Counted from the stretch's first letter, positions 10,731 to 21,837 are shown. The stretch is DNA of 64,000 bases from Brevundimonas albigilva (GCF_023503965.1 NZ_CP097298.1:1753001-1817000); one strand, 5' to 3'. Program-made: numbers and translations. The notes: generated from the letters alone by a model not told the origin.

Positions 10731-11205
10731 ACACCTCCGGCTGCGGCGGGGCGGTGATGACCTCGACGTTGTCGTTCAGCAGATAGGACAGTTCCGACAG
10801 GGCCACGGCGCGTTCGGCCGGGGTCGGGGCGGCCTGGACGGCGGCGACCTTCTTGGGGATGTCCTCGGAGATGCCGCGCAGGATGCACTTCAGGTCGCCG
10901 TCCGTGCCGCGCTCCTTCAGGATCAGGTGACCCTGCATGTCCAGTTGGGACAGGGCCTCGGCGCGGGTCTTGAAGCCGGTGAAGACCGGGCCGGCGAAGA
11001 AGCCGTCGGCGTCGGCGGCGCGGGACGCGGCCCAGCCGTCGACCAGGGCCTTCAGCTCGGTCGACCGGGCGATGATGTCGGCGAACAGCGGCTCGCCCGC
11101 CACCGACGTCGGCGCGCCCGGCGCGGCGGGCGGCTGGGCCGCGGCCTGGGCCACCGCGGGATTGGAGACCATCAGGGCGATGGAAAGGGCGACGCCGCAG
11201 GACAT
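10729..11205 (-). CDS. Hypothetical exported protein
   Basis: A 158-residue protein. A hydrophobic N-terminus (ALSIALMVSNPAVAQA) reads as a cleavable signal. A Pro/Ala linker and an all-helical domain follow, with one cysteine (LKCILRGISEDIPKKV). It is on the same strand as the 120-residue exported protein downstream and divergent from pgi. No family recognised. The N-terminal methionine is GTG/ATG-ambiguous but the signal peptide fixes the start approximately. Confidence 0.65.
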   Translation of the reverse strand: MSCGVALSIALMVSNPAVAQAAAQPPAAPGAPTSVAGEPLFADIIARSTELKALVDGWAASRAADADGFFAGPVFTGFKTRAEALSQLDMQGHLILKERGTDGDLKCILRGISEDIPKKVAAVQAAPTPAERAVALSELSYLLNDNVEVITAPPQPEV

Positions 11206-11326
11206 GGGGACCTCGAGGGGCTGACTTCCTGTTTCAACGTCCGCTAGGACGTTGGACCAGGATACGCCCGACCCGTAAACGAGTGTTTACCCTATCGCCT
11301 CCCCCGACCGCTTCTGAGGACCGATC

Positions 11327-12934
11327 ATGAGCCGCGACGCCGCCTGGACCGCCTTCGACCGCACCGCCGCCGAGGCCGGCAAGACCCGCATCGTCGACCA
11401 GTTCGCCGCCGATCCCGACCGTTTGGCGCGAATGTCGGTCCAGGCGGCGGGCCTTTATCTGGACCTGTCGAAGCAGAGCTGGACGAAGGCCGCCTTCGAC
11501 GCCTGCCTGGACCTGGCGCGCGCCTGCGACGTGGAGGGCAGGCGGAACGCCCTGTTCGCCGGCGAGGCGGTGAACCTGACCGAGGGCCGGGCCGTGCTGC
11601 ACCCGGCGCTGCGCGCGACGGCGGGCGCGGACTTCCAGGCGCTGGGCGAACCCGTCTCGGCCGAGGTGGACGCCGTGCGCGCGGAGATGAAGGCCTACGC
11701 CGAGGCCGTCCGGTCCGGCGCCGAGGCCGGGGCGACGGGCAAGTCGTTCAAGGCCATCGTCCACGTCGGCATCGGAGGATCGGACCTGGGGCCGCGCGTG
11801 GTGTGGGACGCGCTGCGTCCGCTGGAGCCGACCATCGACCTGCGCTTCGTCGCCAACATCGACCCGCGCGACATGGCCGAGGCCCTGACCGGGCTGGACC
11901 CGGAAACGACCCTGGTCGTGGTGGTGTCCAAGACCTTCACCACCCAGGAAACCCTGGCCAACGCCGAGGCGGCCAAGGCCTGGCTGGCGGCGTCGCTTCC
12001 GGCCGAGGGCATGACGAAGCATTTCATCGGGGTGACGGCGGCGCCGGAGCGGGCCGCCGCCTTCGGCTGCGGCCGCACCTTCGCCTTCCGGGACTGGGTC
12101 GGCGGGCGCTATTCGCTGTGGTCGGCGGTCAGCCTGTCATGCGCCATCGCCCTGGGATGGGAGGTGTTCGAGGCCATGCTGGCCGGGGCGGCGCAGATGG
12201 ACGATCATTTCGTCGAGGCCCCGCTGGAGACGAACGCGCCGGTGCTGCTGGCGCTGGCCCAGGTGTTCAACGTCGACGGCCTGAACCGCCCGGCGCGAAC
12301 GGTGGCGCCCTACGCCCATGCGCTTCGCCGCCTGCCGTCGTTCCTGCAGCAGCTGGAGATGGAGTCGAACGGCAAGCGGGTGCATCGCGACGGAACGCCG
12401 GTGACGCGCCAGACCTGCCCGGTGGTGTTCGGCGAGCCCGGCACCAACGGCCAGCACGCCTTCTTCCAGCAGATCCACCAGGGGCCGCAGGTGGTCCCGG
12501 CCGAGTTCGTGATCGTGGCCCGCACGCATGAGGACGCGCCGGAGTCGCCCCTCTGGTCCAACGCCCTGGCCCAGGGCCAGGCCCTGATGCTGGGCAAGAC
12601 GACCGAGGCCGCCAGGGCCGAGGGCCTGGCGCAGGGCCTGTCGGAGGAAGAGGCGACGCGCCTGGCCCCTCACCGCACCTTTACCGGCGACCGCCCGTCC
12701 ACCGCCATCGTCATGGAGCGCGTGACGCCCGGCGCCCTGGGCGCCCTGATCGCCCTCTACGAGCACAAGACCTTCGTGGAAGGCGTGATCTGGGACATCA
12801 ACAGCTTCGACCAGTGGGGCGTCGAACTGGGCAAGGTGCTGGCCAAGGCGATCCTGCAGGATGTCCAGGCGGGCGGCCCCAGCCCGGACCTGGACCCGTC
12901 CACCGCGGCCCTGATGACGCGGCTGATGGGCTGA
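11327..12934 (+). CDS. pgi: Glucose-6-phosphate isomerase
   Basis: A 535-residue cytoplasmic enzyme interconverting glucose-6-phosphate and fructose-6-phosphate. Family signatures are intact: HVGIGGSDLGPRVVWDAL, the sugar-phosphate motif GGRYSLWSAVSLS, LEMESNGKRV, the catalytic Glu region FGEPGTNGQHAFFQ, and YEHKTFVEGVIWDINSFDQW near the C-terminus. Length is slightly below the 549 of E. coli. It stands alone, divergent from the exported-protein gene, and is followed by a hairpin terminator. Confidence 0.97.
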   Translation: MSRDAAWTAFDRTAAEAGKTRIVDQFAADPDRLARMSVQAAGLYLDLSKQSWTKAAFDACLDLARACDVEGRRNALFAGEAVNLTEGRAVLHPALRATAGADFQALGEPVSAEVDAVRAEMKAYAEAVRSGAEAGATGKSFKAIVHVGIGGSDLGPRVVWDALRPLEPTIDLRFVANIDPRDMAEALTGLDPETTLVVVVSKTFTTQETLANAEAAKAWLAASLPAEGMTKHFIGVTAAPERAAAFGCGRTFAFRDWVGGRYSLWSAVSLSCAIALGWEVFEAMLAGAAQMDDHFVEAPLETNAPVLLALAQVFNVDGLNRPARTVAPYAHALRRLPSFLQQLEMESNGKRVHRDGTPVTRQTCPVVFGEPGTNGQHAFFQQIHQGPQVVPAEFVIVARTHEDAPESPLWSNALAQGQALMLGKTTEAARAEGLAQGLSEEEATRLAPHRTFTGDRPSTAIVMERVTPGALGALIALYEHKTFVEGVIWDINSFDQWGVELGKVLAKAILQDVQAGGPSPDLDPSTAALMTRLMG

Positions 12935-12941
12935 GGCCGCG

Positions 12942-12970
12942 AAAAAGGGCGCCCCGAACGGAGCGCCCTT
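12942..12970. terminator. Bidirectional hairpin terminator
   Basis: AGGGCGC (12946-12952) pairs with GCGCCCT (12963-12969). Read on the minus strand the stem is followed by TTTTT, suiting the glycine-zipper gene; on the plus strand it lies just after pgi. Confidence 0.75.
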
Positions 12971-12992
12971 CCTCATTTCAAGGCTCTAGGCC

Positions 12993-13436
12993 TTACCAGC
13001 GACGATCGTAGCGATAGTCCCGGTCGCGGCGATAGTCGTGGCGCGAATTGTAACGCCGGTTGTCGTACCGGTAGTCGTAGCCCGACCGGCTGCGGTCGAT
13101 GCCGTGTTCGCGCTCCCAGTGGCCCTGGTTCCGGTAGCAGCGGCCGCCGCGGTAGTATTCGCAGCCCGAGCCGCGATTGGTGGCCACCGCGCCCAGGGCC
13201 GCGCCGGCCAGGGCGCCGCCGGCGATATAAGTGCCGTCGCCATTGCCCAGGAGGGCGCCGGCCAGGCCGCCCACGGCGGCGCCGATCAGGGCGTTCTCGG
13301 CGCTGTTGTCGTCGCGGTCGCGATCGTGGCGGTAGGACTGGGCCGAGGCCGGGGCCGCCATCATCGTCAGGGCGACGACCGGGGCGGCCGCCAGAGCCAC
13401 GGCCTTGGGGGCGGTGATCTTCAGCATCTTCGTCAT
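12993..13436 (-). CDS. Glycine-zipper 2TM-type exported protein
   Basis: A 147-residue protein: signal peptide ending in MMAAPASAQ, then a glycine-zipper pair (ALIGAAVGGLAGALLGNG and GGALAGAALGAVATN) that can insert in the membrane. The C-terminal tail is very rich in Tyr, Arg and Asp (YRHDRD-, YDYRYDNRRY-like repeats). Such proteins are common envelope-associated products of unknown function in alphaproteobacteria. Divergent from groES; terminator downstream. Confidence 0.8.
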   Translation of the reverse strand: MTKMLKITAPKAVALAAAPVVALTMMAAPASAQSYRHDRDRDDNSAENALIGAAVGGLAGALLGNGDGTYIAGGALAGAALGAVATNRGSGCEYYRGGRCYRNQGHWEREHGIDRSRSGYDYRYDNRRYNSRHDYRRDRDYRYDRRW

Positions 13437-13597
13437 GGTTCGTCTCCTTGTCTCTGGGCGCCGAGGCGTTCCGGAAGGGAAATGCCTGGAGCGTTGGGTC
13501 GGTTCTAACGTCCCGCCCTTGAACGCCCCCGGAGCCGGACGTTCATCTTCAGTTCATGCGTCACCGAAGTTTCGCGACAGATTCCGGGCCGCGCCGC

Positions 13598-13625
13598 TTG
13601 ACCCGGCCGGCGGGCCTGCCTAACT
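13598..13625 (+). promoter_or_regulatory. Candidate housekeeping promoter of groESL
   Basis: TTGACCC (13598-13604), 13 bases, then GCCTAACT (13618-13625). This resembles the Caulobacter sigma-73 consensus TTGACgS-N10-14-GCTANAWC. It would start transcription just before the CIRCE-like operator. Confidence 0.5.
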
Positions 13626-13635
13626 CCCGGCCGCG

Positions 13636-13662
13636 TTAGCACTCTCGCCGGTCGGCTGCCAA
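13636..13662 (+). promoter_or_regulatory. Degenerate CIRCE (HrcA operator) upstream of groESL
   Basis: The left arm TTAGCACTC (13636-13644) is a perfect CIRCE half. After the standard nine bases the right arm is GGCTGCCAA, matching six of nine positions of GAGTGCTAA. The position just downstream of a promoter and upstream of groES is where HrcA binds. The weak right arm may reduce repression. Confidence 0.6.
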
Positions 13663-13732
13663 AACGGCGATCGGGGGAGGGCCGACCGACTGTTCACAAT
13701 CGCCCCATCCGGGGGATCAAGGGAGACAACCG

Positions 13733-14020
13733 ATGGCGTTTCGTCCGCTCGGCGACCGCGTGCTGGTCAAGCGCGTTGAAGAAGAATCCAAGACCAAGGG
13801 CGGGATCATCATCCCCGACACGGCCAAGGAAAAGCCCCAGGAAGGCGAAGTCGTCGCCGTGGGCCCCGGCGCCCGTGACGATTCCGGCAAGGTCAACGCC
13901 CTGGAGCTGAAGGCCGGCGACCGCATCCTGTTCGGCAAGTGGTCGGGCACGGAAGTGAAGATCGACGGCGACGACCTGATCATCATGAAGGAATCGGACG
14001 TCCTGGGCGTCCTGTCCTGA
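13733..14020 (+). CDS. groES: Co-chaperonin GroES
   Basis: A 95-residue heat-shock protein that caps the GroEL ring. It starts [20 protein letters not shown] and contains the mobile loop [17 protein letters not shown] and the roof region. Length and sequence are standard. RBS-like GGGAGA lies before the ATG. Regulated by the promoter and CIRCE-like site upstream; groEL follows after 111 bp. Confidence 0.97.
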   Translation: MAFRPLGDRVLVKRVEEESKTKGGIIIPDTAKEKPQEGEVVAVGPGARDDSGKVNALELKAGDRILFGKWSGTEVKIDGDDLIIMKESDVLGVLS

Positions 14021-15780
<1,760 letters not shown>

Positions 15781-15809
15781 GTCCACGTCACCTGACGTTG
15801 AATGCGGAA

Positions 15810-15839
15810 GGGCGGGCCAAGCGATGGCCCGCCCTTTTT
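15810..15839 (+). terminator. Rho-independent terminator of groESL
   Basis: GGGCGGGCCA (15810-15819), loop AGCGA, TGGCCCGCCC (15825-15834), then TTTTT: a perfect 10-bp stem with U-tract, 30 bases after the groEL stop. Confidence 0.95.
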
Positions 15840-15884
15840 CGTTTGGGACTATCCAGTGTTGGTGGGTTGGGGTTCTATTTCTGA

Positions 15885-17164
15885 ATGCAAGACGTCCCCT
15901 ATTCCAATCTCATCGGCGCGGTCATCAGCGGCATAAATTCCCTCTAAGGGAAGTCCCGCATCGAGATGCGGAAGTTGTTGGATGGTTATCTCATGCCGCC
16001 AATTTGCCGGCTGGCGAAGACCGAGTGGTTTGGATCACGCCGGAGGGTCTTCGAGCCGTAAATCAGATCGCGGTTAAATGGAGACGCAGCTCCGAAGCTG
16101 GATCGAAGGTATCTGTCGCAGAAGCAAAGAAGGCTGCTTCGAAAGCAATTGGGCGTCTCATAACCTCCCCTCAATACGCATCATTAGAAGATGCCCTAAC
16201 AGCGGATCAAATTCGGCGCGAGATCGACAGCGAAGTATCAGACTGGATCGGAGAGTCTGAGCACTTCTTCAAAGTTCATCTGTTTCGACATCACGATACG
16301 CAGCGGATGTTTCTCGGCCCTGTTTGCTTGGAAACAGGCAATGCGTGGAGGGATCGCGTGTTGACCGTCGGGTCTGACGATCACGTAGAAGCGAAGCATC
16401 TGTCAGATTTTGCCTCTGCTCCGTGGATCGGCAGCGTGTCCATCAAGGAACGCTCCTATGAGCGTTCGATTGAGCATGCCTCAATATGCATTCGCGTTGC
16501 ATTGGACGCACTGGCCCTTCCGCTGTCGTTGTCACAATCGCGAGAAATTCGAGGTCCTTCAGACTCCTACGAAGCTCGGCGGGTAGAGACGACCACGCGA
16601 TTTCAGAATGGCTTTGTGGGATGGAGTGGATCGCGAGAGGTTTTTGGCCTGCGATCGTCAAAGGACGAGATCGAACGATTTCTCGGAGAGGCCAAAACGT
16701 ATTTTCAGATGGTCGGCGATATCGTCGAAATCCTCACCCGACGTGACGAAGCTGGTGCTTACCAAGGCCTCAAGAGACGGTGGATTGAGTCGATGTATTG
16801 GTTCGGCGAATCACGGAGGAGTCAAGATGACTTTATAGGGATCGTCAAAATCGGTATTTCACTCGATATACTATCTGGAGGGGGCCAATACGCCGGCATA
16901 GTCCAACTGTGTCAAAAATTATGGGATGTAGAAAAAGGCGAGATTATCTCATCAGATGGCAGAACTCTTGAGAAGATTGTTGATCAAATTTACCAAAAAG
17001 GCAGATCACAAATCTCTCACGGCGGACGTTTTGGACTTTTAGAAGACCTGCCAATCCTCAGATTAGACGCGGATAAATTTGCCTCTAAAACCCTGATGAT
17101 GTTTGCAGAAAACCTGCATTCTTACAGTGGGCCAGACGACCCCAGAGCGTTCAGGGCGGAGTAG
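15885..17164 (+). CDS. Accessory protein with C-terminal HEPN-like (ApeA-like) domain (probable frame break)
   Basis: About 426 residues, visibly A+T-richer than its neighbours. The best start is ATG 15885 (MQDVPYSNLIGAVISGINSL). That frame hits TAA at 15945, and adding one C joins it to REVPHRDAEVVGWLSHAANL, which runs open to 17164. The middle contains EHFFKVHLFRHHDTQRMFLG. The C-terminal 150 residues are helical and contain KGRSQISHGG, an R-x4-H motif as in HEPN ribonucleases and ApeA-like HEPN proteins (RSxxxHG). Convergent with hslU, stops 10 bp apart. Family placement is by eye; a defence or stress role is inference. Confidence 0.6.
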
Positions 17165-17174
17165 CTTCTTCTTC

Positions 17175-18475
17175 CTACAGTATAAACCGACTCAAATCCG
17201 CGTTCTTCGCCAAGTCGCTGACTTTGTCGCGCACGGCGTCGCCGTCGAAGGCGATGGTCTGGCCCGACAGGTCGGAGGCGCGGAAGCTGGTGTCCTCCAG
17301 CACCCGCTCCAGCACGGTCTGGAGCCGCCGCGCGCCGATGTTCTCGATGGCGGGATTGGCGGCGACCGCCGCGTCGGCCAGGGCCTCCACCGCGTCGTCG
17401 GTGAAGGTGAGGGTCACGTCCTCGGTGGCCAGCAGGGCCTGGTTCTGGCGGATCAGATTGGCCTCGGGCTCGGTCAGGATGCGCTTGAAGTCGTCGCGGG
17501 TCAGGGCCTTCAGCTCGACCCGGATCGGCAGGCGGCCCTGAAGCTCGGGCAGCAGGTCCGACGGCTTGGCCACGTGGAAGGCGCCCGAGGCGATGAACAG
17601 CACATGGTCGGTCTTCACAGGCCCGTATTTGGTCGAGACGGTGGTGCCCTCGATCAGCGGCAGCAGGTCGCGCTGGACGCCCTCGCGCGACACGTCGGCG
17701 CCGCGCGCCTCGGACCGGGCGGCGACCTTGTCGATCTCGTCCAGGAAGACGATGCCCTCGTTCTCGGCCAGCAGCAGGGCCTCCTTGGTCAGGCTCTCCT
17801 GATCCAGCAGCTTGTCGCCCTCCTCGGCGATCAGGGGGGCCGTGGCGTCGCGCACGGCCAGCTTGACCGTCTTGGTGCGGCCGCCGCCCATCTTGCCCAG
17901 CATCTCCGACAGGTTCAGCAGGCCGACGTTGCCGCCGCCCGGCAGGTCCAGCCCCTGGATGGGCGATGTGGTGTCGGCCAGGGCGACCTCGATCTCCTTG
18001 TCGTCCAGTTCGCCGGCGCGCAGCTTCTTGCGGAAACTGTCGCGCGTCGCCGGCCCGGCGCCGGGACCGACCAGGGCGTCCAGGATGCGGTCCTCGGCGG
18101 CGCCCTCCGCCCGCGCGCGCACCTCGCCGCGCCGGCGATCGCGCACCATGACCAGGGCGCTCTCGACCAGGTCGCGCATGATCTGGTCGACGTCGCGGCC
18201 GACATAGCCGACCTCGGTGAACTTGGTCGCCTCGACCTTCAGGAAGGGCGAGCCGGCCAGCCTGGCCAGGCGCCGCGCGATCTCGGTCTTGCCGACGCCC
18301 GTGGGGCCGATCATCAGGATGTTCTTGGGCGTCACCTCGTCGCGCAGGTCTTCAGGGACGCGCTTTCGGCGCCAGCGGTTCCTCAGCGCCACGGCCACGG
18401 CGCGCTTGGCCTCCTGCTGGCCGACGATGAAGCGGTCGAGTTCGGAGACGATTTCGCGGGGGGACAGATCGGTAT
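17175..18475 (-). CDS. hslU: ATP-dependent protease ATPase subunit HslU (start codon damaged)
   Basis: The AAA+ unfoldase of the HslUV protease, about 433 residues. It has [20 protein letters not shown], Walker [20 protein letters not shown], Walker [10 protein letters not shown] and the invariant C-terminus DLSRFIL. The reading frame is intact back to [15 protein letters not shown], but the initiator reads ATA-CC where ATG-ACC is expected; one G appears missing at about 18474. The next in-frame GTG (18398) would delete 25 conserved residues. hslV, usually adjacent, is not in this window. Confidence 0.9.
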
Positions 18476-18541
18476 GCCGCTGAGATAGGGCGTCCCGCCG
18501 CCGAGCGGGAGAGGGGCCGCGCGGACACGGCGTCGCGCAGC

Positions 18542-18572
18542 AAAAAGGCGCCGCTCCGGCCGGAGGGCGCCT
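18542..18572 (-). terminator. Rho-independent terminator of ppa
   Basis: On the minus strand GGCGCC-CTCCGG pairs with CCGGAG-CGGCGCC, followed by TTTTTG. It lies 27 bp beyond the ppa stop. Confidence 0.8.
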
Positions 18573-18598
18573 CGATGCGGCTCGGCGATGTCGCCCGA

Positions 18599-19158
18599 TC
18601 AGGCGGCGTTGGCGGCCTTGTTCTTGGCCAGCTTGTCCTGGTGGGCCTTCATGCCCAGGGCGATCAGGTCGGCGGCCTCGCCGGCGTCGCCCCAGCCCTT
18701 GACGGTGACCGACTTGCCCTTCTCCAGGTCCTTGTAGCGGGTGAAGAAGTGCTCGATCTGCTCGATCAGGATGGCCGGCAGCTGACGATAGCTGGCGATC
18801 TCGGTGTAATAGGGGTTCAGCTTGTCGACCGGCACGGCCAGGATCTTCTCGTCGCCGCCGGCCTCGTCCACCATCTTCAGCACGCCGATCGGGCGCGAGC
18901 GGATGACGCAGCCCGGCACCACCGGCGTCGGATTCAGCACGATCACGTCGCAGGGGTCGCCGTCGTCCGACAGGTGTGCGGCACGAAGCCGTAGTTGCCG
19001 GGATAATACATCGCCGTGTGCAGGAAGCGGTCGACGAACAGGGCGCCGGACGCCTTGTCCATCTCGTACTTCACCGGCAGGCCGCCCTGCGGGATCTCGA
19101 CGATGACGTTGATGTCCCAAGGCGCGTTGGGACCGACGGGGATGGCGTCCAGGTTCAT
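18599..19158 (-). CDS. ppa: Inorganic pyrophosphatase (one frame break)
   Basis: The cytoplasmic soluble pyrophosphatase, 186 residues after repair. It starts [20 protein letters not shown] and has the catalytic region [19 protein letters not shown] with the metal-binding aspartates. The frame breaks at about 18974, where CACACCTGTCGG should be CACACCCTGTCGG (one C missing) to read GFVPHT-LSDDGDP. The gene is essential in most bacteria, so an assembly error is likely. A terminator follows. Confidence 0.94.
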
Positions 19159-19300
19159 GGCGTCTGTTCTTGTTGCGATGCAAAAATCGAAAGGCGAAGG
19201 GTGATAGGCCCCTGACGGCCCCACGGCAAGCGCGACCTCAGTCCCGCCCGCGCCCGCGCGGGCTCTTGTCGCCGAGGATGGCGGGCGTCAGGGTGGGGCC

Positions 19301-19984
19301 ATGACATGGTTCGACTGGGCCGCCCTGGCCCTCTTCTTCATCTGCTGGCTGGGCTATGCGCCCCTGCTGAAGGCGATCAGCCGGCGCGGCGGCTCGCTGA
19401 ACGCCGACATGGTCCATGTGCGGGCGGTGTGGATGGAGTCTATGACCCACCGCGAGCTGAAGCTCGTCGACAGCCAGCTGATGGGCCATTCGATCAACTC
19501 GGCCTCCTTCTTCGCCTCCACCAACCTGCTGCTGATCGCGGCGGTGGCCGGCATCTTGTTCGGAGGAGAGAGCGCGCTGCGCGGTTTCGCCGCCGTCGGG
19601 GCCGAGAACGTGCCGCTGAAGCTGCTGGAGGCCAAGCTGGCCCTGGTGTTGGTCTGCCTGACGCGGGGCTTTCTCGACTTCATCTGGGCCCTGCGCCAGA
19701 TGAACTACGCCCTGGCCCTGATCGGCGCCGCGCCCGAGGTGCACCACAAGACCGACCGCAAGGCCTTCGCCGAAGCGGCGGGGCAGTTGCTGAATCCGGC
19801 GCTGGGCGCGTTCAGCCAGGGGGTGCGCGGCTATTACTTCGCTCTGGCGGCGGCGGCGTGGCTGTTCGGGCCGGCCTGGCTGGCTCTGGGCGTGGCGTCG
19901 TCGTTCGGCCTGTTGATCTATCGGCAGGAGGCGTCTCCCGCGGCCCGGGCGATCCGCAATGCGCGGCGGCTGCTGGGCGAGTGA
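19301..19984 (+). CDS. DUF599 family membrane protein
   Basis: A 227-residue integral membrane protein with about four to five hydrophobic segments (AALALFFICWLGYAPLL, NLLLIAAVAGILFGG, the segment after AKLALVLVCL, and the C-terminal YYFALAAAAWLFGPAW). The pattern RAVWMESMTHRELKLVDSQL and the HHKTDRKAFAEAAGQL loop are typical of DUF599. Function is unknown. Divergent from ppa. Confidence 0.85.
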   Translation: MTWFDWAALALFFICWLGYAPLLKAISRRGGSLNADMVHVRAVWMESMTHRELKLVDSQLMGHSINSASFFASTNLLLIAAVAGILFGGESALRGFAAVGAENVPLKLLEAKLALVLVCLTRGFLDFIWALRQMNYALALIGAAPEVHHKTDRKAFAEAAGQLLNPALGAFSQGVRGYYFALAAAAWLFGPAWLALGVASSFGLLIYRQEASPAARAIRNARRLLGE

Positions 19985-20106
19985 TCGGTGATCATTTTGC
20001 AGGTGCGAGGAGCGCGCCGGCGGAAATTGACCGCCAGCAGGGCCTGGTATCGTTCCCACTGGCGCATTTCTGTTACACGGCGTGACCCTGCGCCCGCATA
20101 TCGCCC

Positions 20107-20134
20107 TTGACCCATTGTGCATCGCAACCTAGAT
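20107..20134 (+). promoter_or_regulatory. Promoter of putative small RNA
   Basis: TTGACC (20107-20112), 16-bp spacer, CTAGAT (20129-20134), close to the Caulobacterales housekeeping promoter. There is no open frame directly downstream before a strong terminator. Confidence 0.55.
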
Positions 20135-20140
20135 TGCCTG

Positions 20141-20224
20141 TCGACGCCTCCGGGCGTCTTGCCCTTCCTGGGCGTTTCCTCCCTATAGACTTTTCATGCC
20201 GCGCCTTCGGGCGCGGCTTTTTTT
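20141..20224 (+). ncRNA. Putative anti-Shine-Dalgarno small RNA (cuckoo-like)
   Basis: About 84 nt between a promoter and a strong terminator, with no coding frame. Predicted folds by eye: GACGCC-TCCG-GGCGTC with CUCC in the loop, GCCC-TTCCT-GGGC with UUCC in the loop, a single-stranded UUUCCUCCCU, then the terminator stem GCCGCGCC-TTCG-GGCGCGGC and seven Us. Repeated CCUCC-type loops plus a terminal hairpin are the hallmark of the alphaproteobacterial cuckoo (CcsR-like) and alpha-r14 sRNAs. Assignment to that class is inference from architecture. Confidence 0.55.
20198..20224 (+). terminator. Rho-independent terminator
   Basis: GCCGCGCC (20198-20205), loop TTCG, GGCGCGGC (20210-20217), then seven T: a perfect 8-bp GC stem. 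Confidence 0.93.
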
Positions 20225-20254
20225 ATCCGCGATCGACGACGGCGTGGCGGGGCC

Positions 20255-21078
20255 TCAGCCGGCCCAGCTTTCGGCGCACAGGCCGGCGACGACCCGACCC
20301 AAGGCCCGCCGGGTGCGGCCCCAGCCGGCGCCGGGACTCAGGGTCGTCTCGTCCAGATAGAGCCGCCGATTGATCTCGATCTGGATCGCCTCGACCCCGT
20401 CGTCGGGGCGTCCCCATTGCTGGGTCGACCATCCGCCGGCGTAGGGGTGGTTCAGCGCCACCCGCCAGCCCAGCCCTTCGAACAGCGCCCGAAGCCGCCG
20501 GGTCAGCCGCGTCGCGCAGGCCGATCCATGCCGGTCGCCCAGCACCACCTCGACGTCGGCCGCCCGCGCGGGCATCGAATGCCAGTCGATCAGCACCGCC
20601 CGCCCGTGCTCCGCCCGCGTCTCGCGCATCAGTTCGCCCAGCGCCCGGTGATAGGGGGCGTGCACCTCGGCGATCCGGGCCTGGACCTCGGCCAGCGTCA
20701 GACGACGGTCGTAAAGCGGCGCCCCGTCCCCGGCCAGGCGCGGGGCCACGCCGTACCCCGCCGCCGCCTTGGGGCCGGCCGGGATGGGCGCGCCGTCCAC
20801 CAGGGCGGGGTCCAGATCGTGCGGGTCACGGTTCAGATCCAGATAGGCGCGGCCGATCCGGCCCTCGATCAGGGGCGCGCCGTGCGCCGGCCCGTCCTCG
20901 ATCAGGCGCGCGACCAGGGCGTCCTCGGCGCTTCGGAGGCTCTGGGACGACAGGCCGGGGGCGGGGGCCATGTCCGCCGGATACCGGTCGCCGGAATGGG
21001 GCGAGGCGAAGACCAGGGCGGTCCGCGGCGCCGAGGCCGGGGGCGGGTGATCAGAAAGGGCGCGTCGCCGCCGGTCAT
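20255..21078 (-). CDS. N-formylglutamate amidohydrolase (one frame break)
   Basis: About 274 residues after repair; a zinc hydrolase of the HutG/FGase family that releases formate from N-formylglutamate, or a related amidase. The repaired N-terminus reads MTGGDAPFLITRP, then ALVFASPHSGDRYPADM with the metal-binding histidine. Further on are YLDLNRDPHDLD, VLIDWHSMPA and IQIEINRRLYLDE, all family motifs. The frame breaks in the C-run at 21039-21043 (five bases; six expected). Divergent from cpdR. Confidence 0.88.
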
Positions 21079-21192
21079 GTCTCCGCCATAACCCGTTTCG
21101 CTGTGGACGGAAGCGGCCGGACCCCTGAATTTCATCGGCGGTTTACCGTTGGCCGCCTAGGGTCCTGTCAGTTTCACAGGGCTTACCTCCGC

Positions 21193-21549
21193 ATGGCGCG
21201 CATCCTTCTGGCCGAAGACGACAGTTCCCTGCGGGGCTTCCTGACCCGGGCGCTGGAGCGGGCGGGCCATCAGGTGATCGACTGCGAGAACGGCGACGAC
21301 GCCATCGACGCCCTGGAGCACGGCCCCTACGACCTGCTGCTGACCGACATCGTCATGCCCGGCGCCGACGGCATCGAGGTGGCCCGCGTGGCCGCCGCGC
21401 GCCAGCCGGGCCTGCGCATCATGTTCATCACCGGCTTCGCCGCCGTCGCCCTGACCGCCGCCCAGGCCTCGCCCCAGGCCAAGGTCCTGTCCAAGCCGGT
21501 GCACCTTCGCGACCTGGTCAACGAGGTCGAGCGGATGGTCGCCGCCTGA
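21193..21549 (+). CDS. cpdR: Single-domain response regulator CpdR
   Basis: A 118-residue stand-alone receiver. Acidic pocket AEDDSSLRGFLTRALERAGH, phospho-acceptor Asp in LLLTDIVMPGADG (about residue 52), Thr in MFITGFAAVAL and Lys in KVLSKPVHLRDLV. The sequence matches Caulobacter CpdR, which in its unphosphorylated form primes ClpXP for degradation of CtrA and other cell-cycle substrates; CckA-ChpT phosphorylates it. The ATG at 21193 is preferred over the longer open frame because it starts the receiver fold. Confidence 0.9.
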   Translation: MARILLAEDDSSLRGFLTRALERAGHQVIDCENGDDAIDALEHGPYDLLLTDIVMPGADGIEVARVAAARQPGLRIMFITGFAAVALTAAQASPQAKVLSKPVHLRDLVNEVERMVAA

Positions 21550-21677
21550 CGCCGACCCGCCCGTAGGCGCGTCGGAAACAATCGCGCGGCGGACGTCAGA
21601 TGGGGCTTGAAGCCGCCCCTGTCCGCCGCTATACGACCGCCCTTCCCGTCCGGGCGATCGCCCCGGACCGCACCGGC

Positions 21678-21754
<77 letters not shown>

Positions 21755-21837
21755 CTTTTCAAACAGTTATTGCCGACCACGGACCCGAGAGGGTCTTAGT
21801 CGCCCGTGTTTCGCCCGTGAAACGCCCCTAAAGCGCG

